Assembly: GCF_007744675.1 (NCBI RefSeq)
Contig: NZ_CP036269.1
Coordinates: 4,753,546 to 4,817,545 of the forward strand
Origin: Gimesia alba
GTDB lineage: Bacteria; Planctomycetota; Planctomycetia; Planctomycetales; Planctomycetaceae
Length of the DNA stretch: 64,000 nt
Direction: 5' to 3'
A program made the translations under genes and the position numbers. The notes below the pieces were generated by a model. That model made no database searches, was not told the DNA's origin, and was given only the letters and a program-made list of their open reading frames with translations. Shown piece by piece: positions 35,857-44,748 of this stretch. Positions within the stretch are counted from its first letter, which is position 1; each line of letters opens with the position of its first letter.

Positions 35857-37424
35857 AATTCCTTGACATCGTCTCCATGGCCCTGCTGGGCATTCGCCGG
35901 CAGAAAACCCGCACGGCCCTCTCGCTGATTGGAGTTGTAATTGGTTCGTTGATGCTGCTCTTCGCCCTGGCCTCACGCAGCGGCGTTCAGGAGGCAATCA
36001 TGCGGGTCTTCAGCATGAACAAGCAATTGCGACAGATTGAGGTCCAGCAGAATTGGGCGTACGCTGAAGATGAGATACCTGAAGAAGAATTGGAAGTTGA
36101 TGACGAATTAGACGAGGCCCTGCGCTGGCGGATTCGTCAAATGCTCATACGTCATTGGCAATTCGAACATCGAAGCGAGAGCATCGGACTGACGCGCGAG
36201 CGAATACAGAAAATTGAATCATTCGAACATGTGCAAAACATCCACCCTCGAATGTCAACCAGCGTCACACTGATACAAGGCCAGAATGAACTGCAGGGAA
36301 TAGGTGCGTCGGTCACCACCAACGATGAAGTCATGCGCGAACGTATTCTGGTCGGTAAAGCGTTTGACTCGGAAAATGAACCGGTGATTCTGCTCAATGA
36401 GTTTGTCGCCTGGAAATGGGGATACACCACGCGCTCTCAAATGCGCGAGCTGATCGGTACCAAAGTCAGAATAGAATACCGCTTTGGTGAGGAAGGCGTC
36501 GCCTACTCACTCTCACGTCGCAGTGGAGGTGATATCGAGTTCAGTAAGGAAGAGTTAACTGCCTTAAACCGTGCGCTGGATCGCATCCCAACCATGATCG
36601 ATGATTTGACGTTCTCAGAGCAGGAGCGTGCGGTTTTGAAGAAAGCGTTTCAGCCAACACCGGCAACTCCGAACCAGGAGTCTGAATCTTTCGAGCGAAT
36701 TATTGCAGAGGAGTTTACGGTCGCCGGTATCTATCGCGGCCCGACCGAGGAGGAAACGAACGACCATGTGCAACTAGGTCATAATGACGATTTTGCCGAG
36801 TTCCTGCTGCCGATCAAAACGGAGACCCAATTTGCGATGCGTATCCCGTTCGTCAAAAAGTCAGGCTTCTATAATGCGACGGTGCTGGTTGACCATGAAT
36901 CACACCTCAAAGATGTGTCAAAACAAATTCGCGAGATGGGCTTCCGCGAATACTCGTTGATCTCAATGGTCGAATTCATCCAGAAACAGGTTCGCCAGGT
37001 CACGCTGATCGTATCCTTGGTTGCTCTTTTCGCGTTAGTTATCTCTGCTGTAGGGATTGCCAACACGATGGTCATGAGCGTCGTCGAACGCACGCGGGAA
37101 ATCGGCATCATGAAGTCATTAGGCGCCCGCGAAGGGCAGATTCAAATGCTGTTTCTGATTGAAGGTGCACTGATCGGATTGATCGGCGGACTCTGCGCGC
37201 TGGCCATTGGCCTGGTAATCAAGATCCCGATCGAATCGATGACCATTTCAATCCTCGAAAGCGAATTGAACAAAACCTTCGAGCAGCAGCAGGTGATCGA
37301 GTTCCCGCTCTGGCTGCTGGTCGCGGTACTGGCCTTCAGCACGGCCGTCACCACCCTGGCAACGATCCTGCCCGCACGCAGAGCGGCACGCATCGATCCG
37401 ATAACCGCCTTGCGACATGACTAA
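35853..37424 (+). CDS. FtsX-like / MacB-like ABC permease
   Basis: The 523-aa protein has one N-terminal membrane helix (RTALSLIGVVIGSLMLLFAL), then a large extracytoplasmic MacB-PCD-type domain of about 330 residues with an unusually acidic and charged start (DEIPEEELEVDDELDEAL). Three C-terminal helices carry the FtsX signature (SVVERTREIGIMKSLGARE, LPARRAARIDPITALRHD). It overlaps the ATPase gene by 4 nt, so the two are translationally coupled. Which substrate it handles is unknown; no periplasmic adaptor is adjacent. Confidence 0.9.
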   Translation: MKFLDIVSMALLGIRRQKTRTALSLIGVVIGSLMLLFALASRSGVQEAIMRVFSMNKQLRQIEVQQNWAYAEDEIPEEELEVDDELDEALRWRIRQMLIRHWQFEHRSESIGLTRERIQKIESFEHVQNIHPRMSTSVTLIQGQNELQGIGASVTTNDEVMRERILVGKAFDSENEPVILLNEFVAWKWGYTTRSQMRELIGTKVRIEYRFGEEGVAYSLSRRSGGDIEFSKEELTALNRALDRIPTMIDDLTFSEQERAVLKKAFQPTPATPNQESESFERIIAEEFTVAGIYRGPTEEETNDHVQLGHNDDFAEFLLPIKTETQFAMRIPFVKKSGFYNATVLVDHESHLKDVSKQIREMGFREYSLISMVEFIQKQVRQVTLIVSLVALFALVISAVGIANTMVMSVVERTREIGIMKSLGAREGQIQMLFLIEGALIGLIGGLCALAIGLVIKIPIESMTISILESELNKTFEQQQVIEFPLWLLVAVLAFSTAVTTLATILPARRAARIDPITALRHD

Positions 37425-37493
37425 GGGGCAAAATTCTAACACCGTTGAAATGACCGCGTCATTCAGTCCAATTTCTCTTTCATTGCCCCTTAG
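37421..37493. repeat. 11-bp perfect inverted repeat after the permease
   Basis: CTAAGGGGCAA (37421-37431) and TTGCCCCTTAG (37483-37493) are exact complements with a 51-nt spacer that itself holds AATGA/TCATT. The first arm includes the permease stop. It may be a complex terminator or the trace of a small element. Confidence 0.45.
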
Positions 37494-37598
37494 CTCTGTA
37501 TGCTCTTGACATCTCTATCCCATTCAAACAAAATCCGGCTAACTCTATCGTGAGTGGTTAAACCGAAATCATGCGGTCTCATTCAGGTGATTTGCAAG

Positions 37599-38234
37599 AT
37601 GAGATGGATCATTCCAATGACTGGCTTGTTCCTGCTCGCTGGATGCCAACCAGACGAGCCAACTTCGCATACCGCTCGTGTACCGCAGCCATCTCCCGTC
37701 GCAGACAATTACATTGTTCTCACCGTTCCTCCGGAACCGTTGCTCGATAAGATGGCTCAGCTGTACTCACCGGACGATGCCGAATGGTCAATGTTAGTAA
37801 ATGAGTTTGTCGAGAACGGACATCCAATTCTTCCCTATGTGATTCGCCAGCTACAGGAAGACAATAAACTATCTCCGGATTTGGGAAAACAAATTACCGA
37901 ACGCATAGCTCAATCCCCTGCTGTTACCGTCGACGCACAGCGAATCATCTCACTCATGGAGATCGCCTGTTATGCAGATATTATGTGTCATCGTATCGAA
38001 TACCCGCTACGAGTCGCCACACTAGACTACGTGAAATCAAACATCGATTCACAAGGGACCAAAGACGCATTACACTGGATACGTGATTCGTATCGTAGCG
38101 GATTGCCTCTTGATAGTCCCGGTGACGAAACCGGTGACTTTCGCGGACTGCTCGTTAAATCGATGCAAGGCCGACTTAACGCGTATGCAAACCAATTACT
38201 TGGATCGATCGATTCGCAATCAGGCAGCAACTAA
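37599..38234 (+). CDS. Cassette-borne lipoprotein
   Basis: This 211-aa protein has a lipoprotein signal MRWIIPMTGLFLLAGC with the lipid site at Cys16. The mature part is mostly helical and not recognised. The ATG at 37599 is preferred because it places the lipobox correctly; a GTG at 37554 would add 15 residues before the signal. The TAA stop (38232-38234) is part of the R'' box of attC-like site B, indicating a gene cassette. Small exported proteins of unknown function are common integron cargo. Confidence 0.7.
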   Translation: MRWIIPMTGLFLLAGCQPDEPTSHTARVPQPSPVADNYIVLTVPPEPLLDKMAQLYSPDDAEWSMLVNEFVENGHPILPYVIRQLQEDNKLSPDLGKQITERIAQSPAVTVDAQRIISLMEIACYADIMCHRIEYPLRVATLDYVKSNIDSQGTKDALHWIRDSYRSGLPLDSPGDETGDFRGLLVKSMQGRLNAYANQLLGSIDSQSGSN

Positions 38235-38315
38235 CCAAAGAATACACTGACGTCGTCCGGTCGCATAATGAAATCAACGTTGCTGGTGGGAACTCGGTGA
38301 TTTTAGACGTTATGC
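38229..38315 (+). other. attC-like integron recombination site B
   Basis: R'' AACTAAC (38229-38235) pairs with R' GTTATGC (38309-38315) through TAAC/GTTA. L'' AAT-A-CACTGA (38241-38250) pairs with L' TCGGTGATT (38294-38302), with A38244 as the extrahelical base and one mismatch. The spacers are 5 and 6 nt and the length is about 87 bp. The next ORF starts 22 bp after it. Confidence 0.78.
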
Positions 38316-38337
38316 CGCAAATGGCAGGGGGAACGAG

Positions 38338-38802
38338 ATGACCAACAAATCCCGACGCAGTACAGTCATCGGAGCTCTTGCCCTGCTTTGCGTACTGTTA
38401 CCCATCCTCAGTAAACTTTTATCGCCAAAGTCCTTGTCTCCGCGAGAGCAGGCCTTCGTGGGTACGTACACACTGACCACCATTAATAACGATACTGTTG
38501 CATACTCTATCACCTTTCTGGCTGACCGGTCATGCGTTTACAATTACAATGGTCTCACGACAAAAGGGGCCAACAGTCAATGGGAGCTTTGCGATGATCA
38601 CCTTCGCATTTCACATCACTATCAGATTGTCCCTTTCAATATTGGTCTAACGCTTCCACTTGTTCGTGCCACCGAGACGGACTCGTGGATTCTCCGCAGT
38701 ACAACTAAGCCGGACACATTCTCGCTCACATCCGACGTCAGTTCGCTCGCAGACGGTACTCTAGCTCTTACCGAGCACCGTAAACACATGATCGTCAGGT
38801 AA
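38338..38802 (+). CDS. Cassette-borne small membrane-anchored protein
   Basis: This 154-aa protein has an N-terminal membrane anchor (VIGALALLCVLLPILSKLL). A beta-rich extracytoplasmic domain follows (FVGTYTLTTINNDTVAYSIT, FLADRSCVYNYNG, ANSQWELCDDHLRIS), which looks like a small lipocalin- or META-like barrel. It starts 22 bp after attC site B with an AGGGGGAACGAG ribosome site, and site C follows 44 bp after its stop, so it is a complete cassette between two recombination sites. The function is unknown. Confidence 0.7.
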   Translation: MTNKSRRSTVIGALALLCVLLPILSKLLSPKSLSPREQAFVGTYTLTTINNDTVAYSITFLADRSCVYNYNGLTTKGANSQWELCDDHLRISHHYQIVPFNIGLTLPLVRATETDSWILRSTTKPDTFSLTSDVSSLADGTLALTEHRKHMIVR

Positions 38803-38846
38803 CAGCGTAATAGGTAGTGGCGTGTCCGACCACCAATTCCGTGGCG

Positions 38847-38936
38847 GCATAACAATACCGTGAACCGGAGCATTCATTCACGCGTCAACTGGAATCAAAG
38901 TCTTCCGCTCGAGCCCGGTTACGACAGTCGTTATGC
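38847..38936 (+). other. attC-like integron recombination site C
   Basis: R'' GCATAAC (38847-38853) and R' GTTATGC (38930-38936) are perfect complements. L'' CGT-G-AACCGG (38859-38868) and L' CCGGTTACG (38915-38923) pair perfectly except for G38862, the single extrahelical base that gives attC sites their polarity. The spacers are 5 and 6 nt and the total length is 90 bp. This is a textbook attC architecture and the best of the three in the window. Confidence 0.88.
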
Positions 38937-38990
38937 TTGCCCGGTCGAGACAACACCGTCTTCCGCTTGCTTCGATATCAAAAAACAAAG

Positions 38991-40811
38991 TCAATTTCCC
39001 AAGTCCTGCAGGAACAGCAAACGGACTTCGCGATTTTCCTCGTGGAACGTCAAGCCGGTTTGTTCAGATACGTGCTGGAGGACCAGCTGTGTGTTCTTGG
39101 CAAAATTTCTGGGAAAATTTTCCCATGTGGTGTGTTCGGATTGATCGAAATAGATGCGCCAGCCAATGGATCCCTGGGGCGGGTTTTTAATTTCACTAAG
39201 GACAGGGCGGCCGACACGGTAGCCAATTGCTTTGAGGAAGTCAGGAAACTTCCCGGCACTCTCTGCGAAATGTAGTTTATCAGGCTCGGGACCTTCCTTG
39301 CCGTAGATTAAATAGGATTTATCCTCAGGCCGCCTCCATGCGGGGCCTATGGGGGCGGGCTGGAATGTTCCTCGTGCCACGTAGACTTCTCGGTCGACTT
39401 TTTTAAATTCGAGGGAGACCTGCAGCTTCAGATCATGATTCAGCATTGAGCCGAGGTCCTCAATGATGGCTTCTGTCGATGTCCCCTTGCGGATGATAAA
39501 ATCTCCTCCCAGTTTCGTGTTCACCCAAAGCCGGGAATTCCCATCCAGGTCGACAGGCTGGAGGCCTGTGAGAACGGGGACCACAGAAAAGAGTGAAGAA
39601 GGTTGATCGCCAAACCCTCGCGATTTCAACTTCAAGTTCCCTGCGTCCCATTCATAAATATTCAAACCGGTTCCGGAGAGATACTTGAAGCGTTCCTCTT
39701 TTGAGAGTGTGAGCATTTTTTCCCGTGGTTCATTTGTCACGGGAGGAGCGAATGCGACCTGTCGGGGGGCGGATTCAGGCTGAATTGTTTTCTCCTCAGC
39801 CACAAGCTGGAAATCAAAAAGATTGATGGCGAGCAACAACAGGGGGACGAGAAGCAGCAAAGTTCGTTTCATCATGGACCTTTCGGGTGGTGCAGGAGAA
39901 AGGATTCGTCGAATGCGGTGATATAATTTTCCTCCCCGGGCGGCGGATGCGGGAGAGTGAATCTGGTGGGAATCACTGCCGATCCGAAACAACGCACGCG
40001 CATAATCGGCGATGGCATCCGGATTGTTGTTGAGGACTTCATCATCGCAGAGCAACTCGGCACACTCATCGAGCTTGTTGAGGGTCCACCATGCCAGAGG
40101 ATTGAACCAGTGCAGGCAAACCACGAGCCGCGCGAGGAATCCTTTCCAGATATCCCCATGCCAGAGATGGGCCAGTTCATGATGTAAGATTGCCAGGCGC
40201 TCTGTTTCGGTCAGGTCAGACCAGAGTTGTCGGGGAACGAAAACGCGAAATCCCCGCAGCAATAAACAGAGCATGGGACCAGCATCGTGTGTGATGTGCA
40301 GGGGAATTGGTTTTCGGATGTCGTACTGTTTCAAGACGGCCTGCCACTCCCTGGCCCATGTTTCGGTGGCGGGCTCACTGTGGCGAAGTCGTTTTGCCGA
40401 GATGATGTAGGCGGAAATCCACCAGAGCACAATCAGTCCGCAACCTGTGATCCAGATCGAGGCGGCAAGAGAAAACCAGTTGAATCTGGTGACAAGCTCA
40501 AGATCTGAATTGGTGAGAATCACTGGCGATGGATTTGTAGTGGGATTGACGGGGGTTGCGTTCAGGTTTTCTTGATGTACTGAGTCGAACGAAATGTTTT
40601 TTGTGTTGTCCGTGGGAAACCAGGGAATTGCCACCGAATAGTGCAGAAAGATGACTCCCTGAAGCATGACCAGCGCCCATGCAGCCTGGTGCCAGCGAGG
40701 CGAGGACGGTTTGATCCAGAGCAGCAGCCCTCTGACGATCAAGGCGGCGATGCCAAGGGCTAAAGTCGATCTCAATATCGCATCGAATAAATAATGGTAC
40801 GCTGAATTCAT
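38991..40811 (-). CDS. M56-family (BlaR1-like) membrane sensor metallopeptidase, system 2
   Basis: The 606-aa protein has N-terminal membrane helices (LALGIAALIVRGLLLWI, WALVMLQGVIFLHYSV, IWITGCGLIVLWWISAYII) and an M56 domain with H211-E-x-x-H215 in ILHHELAHLWHGD. A fourth helix follows (MMKRTLLLLVPLLLLAINLF), then an extracytoplasmic part of about 270 residues with no recognised sensor. It lies 3 bp after its BlaI-type repressor. As in the BlaR1 model, it should transmit an outside signal by proteolysis. The gene ends 54 bp from attC site C and faces the cassette cluster. Confidence 0.83.
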   Translation of the reverse strand: MNSAYHYLFDAILRSTLALGIAALIVRGLLLWIKPSSPRWHQAAWALVMLQGVIFLHYSVAIPWFPTDNTKNISFDSVHQENLNATPVNPTTNPSPVILTNSDLELVTRFNWFSLAASIWITGCGLIVLWWISAYIISAKRLRHSEPATETWAREWQAVLKQYDIRKPIPLHITHDAGPMLCLLLRGFRVFVPRQLWSDLTETERLAILHHELAHLWHGDIWKGFLARLVVCLHWFNPLAWWTLNKLDECAELLCDDEVLNNNPDAIADYARALFRIGSDSHQIHSPASAARGGKLYHRIRRILSPAPPERSMMKRTLLLLVPLLLLAINLFDFQLVAEEKTIQPESAPRQVAFAPPVTNEPREKMLTLSKEERFKYLSGTGLNIYEWDAGNLKLKSRGFGDQPSSLFSVVPVLTGLQPVDLDGNSRLWVNTKLGGDFIIRKGTSTEAIIEDLGSMLNHDLKLQVSLEFKKVDREVYVARGTFQPAPIGPAWRRPEDKSYLIYGKEGPEPDKLHFAESAGKFPDFLKAIGYRVGRPVLSEIKNPPQGSIGWRIYFDQSEHTTWENFPRNFAKNTQLVLQHVSEQTGLTFHEENREVRLLFLQDLGN

Positions 40812-40814
40812 TCG

Positions 40815-41216
40815 TCATTGACCTTTTCTGCTCTTCTGTTCTGCGACGTCTAAAAGTTTTTTGAGTTCTTTGACTTCATCCCTGGTCAGAGATCGTTCCG
40901 TGATCAAGTGCTTCATGAGCGGGACCACTTTTCCGGACGTGAGCTTTTCGAGAATCTGTCCGAGGTATCCTTCCGTGGCCTGGTCCTGCGTAGCGACCGC
41001 CTGGTATAGAGCCGGTCTCTGGTCGCTCTTTGTTGCCAGCCCCTTAGCGGCTAACCGATTCAGACGGGTTTGCATCGTGGGATAGGCGATCGGATTTCCG
41101 TAGTCACTAAAAGTCTCGTGTGCTTCTGCGAGAGTCAGCGGCCCTTTTTCCCAGAGCATTTTCATCAATTCCATTTCTCCCGGGGATAAACGGACGGCAT
41201 TTTTGCTTTTATTCAT
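40815..41216 (-). CDS. BlaI/MecI-family repressor, system 2
   Basis: This 133-aa winged-helix repressor has LSPGEMELMKMLWEKGPLTL, YPTMQTRLNRLAAKGLATKS and the C-terminal cleavage/dimer region. ATG at 41216 follows TTGGAG; a TTG at 41228 is less likely. Two BlaI-type operators lie directly upstream (41231-41272), so autorepression is expected. Its partner protease follows in the same transcript. Confidence 0.86.
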   Translation of the reverse strand: MNKSKNAVRLSPGEMELMKMLWEKGPLTLAEAHETFSDYGNPIAYPTMQTRLNRLAAKGLATKSDQRPALYQAVATQDQATEGYLGQILEKLTSGKVVPLMKHLITERSLTRDEVKELKKLLDVAEQKSRKGQ

Positions 41217-41230
41217 CTGGAACTCCAATT

Positions 41231-41272
41231 TATTACATGTGTAATATTCAAGATTATATTACCGGTGTAATA
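41231..41272. promoter_or_regulatory. Two classical BlaI/MecI-type operators (system 2)
   Basis: TATTACA-TG-TGTAATA (41231-41246) is a perfect palindrome and TATTACC-GG-TGTAATA (41257-41272) differs at one position per arm. Their centres are 26 bp apart. Both contain the TACA-N2-TGTA core known for BlaI/MecI. They end 15 bp upstream of the repressor ATG on the minus strand. Confidence 0.82.
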
Positions 41273-41797
41273 ATACGCAAGAGCAAGCGAGAGATTTTAT
41301 TGGTCAGCAGAAGAGTATCGTTTACAATTCCTCGTAGGAGCAAAAATCCTGCCCCCGTTGAATTGATCGAGGCATTCAACCGAACCTCTTTTTCATTGCA
41401 CCTTGCTCATTTCTCTCTTGACAATTTGCCCCTGCTGGTACAAAATTCCACTAGTTCTACTCTAGTCAGCCCACTGAGATACTGGGAACGTTTGCAGGTT
41501 GTGTCATCGGACTGGCATCAGCTGCACACCATCGCAACCTGATAAAACGCTCAAACTGAAACCGGCTCGTTGAGCGATCGTCTTATTCGCTCGCCCAGCC
41601 AACGTTGACAACGAAATATTCACCGAAAAACGTTGTTACTTTGCTGCTCATGGTCCCCCCAAGGGGTTCAATATCAAGGGGACCTACAACAACTCAGACG
41701 ACGAACGATTGTGTTTGTAAATAAAAGCCGCACGCCGTCACCAGTAGCGATAACTGCGTTCGGTGAGACTTTCTTTAAGAATAGGGTCGATTGAATC
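41273..41797. other. Intergenic region with a possible gene relic
   Basis: This is a gap of about 525 bp. A startless open stretch at about 41573-41720 (containing EIFTEKRCYFAAHGPPKGFN) has protein-like composition but I do not recognise it; it may be a decayed gene end. Nothing else is supported. Confidence 0.3.
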
Positions 41798-43513
41798 ATG
41801 AATCGAAAAAGTGCTCAGCGACACATGATCTGGAGTTGTACCGTCACCATCTTGATGGGAACAGTGGTTTTGCCGTTGTCAGTGATACCAGGCACGAGCA
41901 ATGCGAAAGGAGACCAACCGTCTGAAAAAGCGAACGATGTTTCCGAGCCGCGTTCGCAAAATGGCGCTGCCCTTCAGAACCGAGAGGCGAAAATTGAAAA
42001 ATTGACGCCGATTGAATTTCCGCGTGAAAAGCCGCACAAATTCGATGGCATTGACCAAATCGAGTTCTCGTCTGACGGCAAGTCGCTATTCGTTGCCGCT
42101 CATCGAGTCGGGAACCTGGGACTTCTGGGTCGCAAGCCGACAACATATTGGATCGAACACTGGGATGTGTCGAACTGGAAAAAGCGGGCAACAATAAAAG
42201 ATTTGGCAGCGCCGTTCACCACCGTGGGCGATAGCAAAACCATAATTGCTTTGCCGACAGAGGATTCCCAGGGAGGACCACCGTATGGACGTATTGGCAA
42301 GTTCGCAACTTACGACCTGAAGAAGGGAACAATGACTCGTAAGTTCGATGTCGATGCGGGATATGTCAGCGGGCTCGCCTGTTCCCCTGATGGACAATCA
42401 GTCGTTTCCTGTTCCAGAGCGGACGCAACCAATCCCTATCGCTGGATCAATGGGCATGTCATTTCGTGGAACATCAACGGTCGCAAACAGTGGGGACACC
42501 ACTGGGATTCGGTTCATCTCTCAGTTGTGGATTGGTCATCAGATGGAAGTCTCATTTTTGGCGTGGGGCCTGGTGGAGCTTTTGCGTGGAATACGGAATT
42601 GGGTGCGACCGCTTGGGAACGCAACGATCACGCCAATAATGTTGAATCGCTCGCTTGTTCGGATGACGGGCGGTATGTGGTTACCGGAAGCTACAGCAAT
42701 CCCGCGTTAGGTTTCGGTTTGTTAGGCCGATTGTATTCTGAGATCAAAATCAGGAATGCCAAAGACGGAAAGCCGATCCGCACCGTAAAACTCTATCACC
42801 AAGGAGTGGTACGCCCCCTGGATCTGGCCATCGATCCAGATGGTCGTTCGATCGCAGTGGCACTTGGTAGTTACAATCGTGGGCAAAAATGGGGAGAGGT
42901 GCGAATTGTCGATATTGAAAGCGGCGAGACTACGGCGACATTGTTAAAAAATCACCCGCAGCCGATCACCTCGGTGGCCTACTCACCAAACGGTCAGTTC
43001 ATCGCAGCCGGAACTGCCGACGGACTCCTTAAGCTATGGGAGATCCGACCCGATGATCAAAATGTCATCGAGGGCGTGCTTGCGGATGGGCTTAGCGAGA
43101 TACTATTGGGTAACGACTTTTTGGACGGTTTAGGCGAAGCGATCACACAGGAACTCCGCGAGAAACTGGAACTGAATTCGGAGATGGAATGGAAGCTGTT
43201 TCAACGTGTGGACAACCATTTTCCGTCCGAAATATTCGATGAAGATCGGGCTGTTTTATTCGTGCAACTTATACTTCCCTCGAATCAGCCACAAAGATCG
43301 AAAACGATCATTCTGAACACGGCTGATGATTCAACTCCCTTTCTTAAGTTGACTCGATCCTACAAGTTAGTAACGCACCCGACCGCAATTCTGACAGCCA
43401 TTGAATCCAGGCCCGACACAAAGAGACCCGTATCGCACGAGGTATCGCTGATCTGGAAAGGTGGCCGATGGATAAAAGTCAAACGTGACACGATCGAGCG
43501 AACAATCGAATAG
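41798..43513 (+). CDS. Exported WD40-like repeat protein
   Basis: The 571-aa protein has a signal peptide (MIWSCTVTILMGTVVLPLSV). Residues about 70-430 form WD40-type blades: IDQIEFSSDGKSLFVAAHR, SGLACSPDGQSVVSCSRAD, VESLACSDDGRYVVTGSYS and ITSVAYSPNGQFIAAGTADG followed by LLKLWEI. The last 140 residues form a separate domain not recognised. WD40 proteins are scaffolds, and extracellular ones are abundant in planctomycetes. No enzymatic motif is visible. Confidence 0.82.
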   Translation: MNRKSAQRHMIWSCTVTILMGTVVLPLSVIPGTSNAKGDQPSEKANDVSEPRSQNGAALQNREAKIEKLTPIEFPREKPHKFDGIDQIEFSSDGKSLFVAAHRVGNLGLLGRKPTTYWIEHWDVSNWKKRATIKDLAAPFTTVGDSKTIIALPTEDSQGGPPYGRIGKFATYDLKKGTMTRKFDVDAGYVSGLACSPDGQSVVSCSRADATNPYRWINGHVISWNINGRKQWGHHWDSVHLSVVDWSSDGSLIFGVGPGGAFAWNTELGATAWERNDHANNVESLACSDDGRYVVTGSYSNPALGFGLLGRLYSEIKIRNAKDGKPIRTVKLYHQGVVRPLDLAIDPDGRSIAVALGSYNRGQKWGEVRIVDIESGETTATLLKNHPQPITSVAYSPNGQFIAAGTADGLLKLWEIRPDDQNVIEGVLADGLSEILLGNDFLDGLGEAITQELREKLELNSEMEWKLFQRVDNHFPSEIFDEDRAVLFVQLILPSNQPQRSKTIILNTADDSTPFLKLTRSYKLVTHPTAILTAIESRPDTKRPVSHEVSLIWKGGRWIKVKRDTIERTIE

Positions 43514-43575
43514 CTCGATTGAGCAAATTATTTGAAGAAACCACAATGAAACTTAGGAACGGAATCAGCAACCAG

Positions 43576-44511
43576 TTAATCGAAGGCAACCGGCGTCACC
43601 ATAAACAGCGTTACGGTCTTTTTCTCAGGCGGGCTTTCAGATTTCGCGTTCACCACCTTACTTTGGCGTCCTGTACTCGAAACCGTCCTGACCACGAGTG
43701 TTTCCCCGAGGTTCATTTCAGCCTGTGTGTTGACGCGACGCACCGTCAGGCCGGGGACGGTAAGACCATTCACTTTGACCGCGTTCGTGAAGTCCTGGTG
43801 CGAGATCTCAGGAGAAAACAGGAGCTGGATTTTTCCCGTGTCGAGCAAACGTGGTTCGACTTTGCAAAAAACGCCGAACGGCCTCCATTCGACGGAGGTT
43901 TGATCAGCTCCTGCAGGAATCAAGATCGGAAATTCGCCGCCACTCTTAAACGTCGCGGGTTGGCCGAGAGCTGTGACAATGTGCGGACTTGCATGCACTA
44001 CAGAAACCTTACCCGAGTTTTTCAGTTGCTGGATGACTTCCTCTGCATTCTTAAAAACCGAGACCGTGGAATCAGTACGCTTCTGCAAGTCGGTTGGGGA
44101 ACGTACCGGCTCCGCAGCCGCGGCAAATTCTGCTGCTGCTTCGCTTGACAGTTCAAGAATGCAACAACGGCAGAGGATTTTGTCTGGCGTTCCCATTAGC
44201 TGTCGTAGTTGCTCCGATTGTTGCTGAAGCGCTGTCATCTGTCGCGATAACTCGGCTCGCTTTCGGAGAATGCGCTGATTGAGCTGGTCTGATAGTTCTC
44301 GCAGCTTTTTAGCTTCTTCAGCCAGCCCCGCCGCTTCCAATTGCTCCCACACGATGCGGAGGTGATCCAGAGCCGACAGATTGCCGCTCTTTTCGGGGGC
44401 CGATTGGGGCAGTCTCTGCGGCGGACGGCACTCTTTGGGTTCGGCACCGAAACTTATCGTCGCAAAACACAACGACAATGCGAAAAACCTGGAATAGTGT
44501 GCGAACATCAT
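43576..44511 (-). CDS. Exported standalone secretin-domain protein
   Basis: This 311-aa protein has a signal peptide (YSRFFALSLCFATISFGAE). A helical coiled-coil region (residues about 40-110) is followed by a Cys-rich stretch (ILCRCCILEL). The C-terminal domain resembles the core of type II/III secretion secretins (ATFKSGGEFPILIPAG, VEPRLLDTGKIQLLFSPEIS, TQAEMNLGETLVV). It is much shorter than a full secretin and lacks the N-domains. ATG at 44511 (or 44508) follows GGAGG. Standalone secretin-core proteins of this kind occur in planctomycetes; whether it forms a pore is unknown. Confidence 0.7.
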   Translation of the reverse strand: MMFAHYSRFFALSLCFATISFGAEPKECRPPQRLPQSAPEKSGNLSALDHLRIVWEQLEAAGLAEEAKKLRELSDQLNQRILRKRAELSRQMTALQQQSEQLRQLMGTPDKILCRCCILELSSEAAAEFAAAAEPVRSPTDLQKRTDSTVSVFKNAEEVIQQLKNSGKVSVVHASPHIVTALGQPATFKSGGEFPILIPAGADQTSVEWRPFGVFCKVEPRLLDTGKIQLLFSPEISHQDFTNAVKVNGLTVPGLTVRRVNTQAEMNLGETLVVRTVSSTGRQSKVVNAKSESPPEKKTVTLFMVTPVAFD

Positions 44512-44748
44512 TGATACCTCCTTATGACACGGGAATCCTAGGAAAACCAGTCAATTTGTGTCAATATGACTTGAATTCATGCCAAGGCAATATCGAGACC
44601 TTTAGTTTAATCCTGCAGCTTAAACAGTTAGAATGTCGGCAAACAAAGTAAGTTAGAAAAATTAGAAGGAAATGGGAATCGTCAATTTATGAACTGGGTA
44701 GATCGCATATGCGAGAAATATAACTAACTCAGGTGTAAGCGAGGAAGA

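Noticed and set aside
37434-37562. GTTAAAC near 37556 as a possible attC left of the lipoprotein cassette
   Set aside because: The upstream TAAC copy has no matching inner boxes, so no attC-like fold is supported.
41120-41542. A 140-codon ORF spanning the BlaI system 2 operators
   Set aside because: It covers the operators and the antisense start of the repressor; no coding signature.
43519-44148. A 209-codon plus-strand ORF
   Set aside because: It lies entirely within the secretin-like gene on the other strand, lacks a ribosome site and has no family resemblance.
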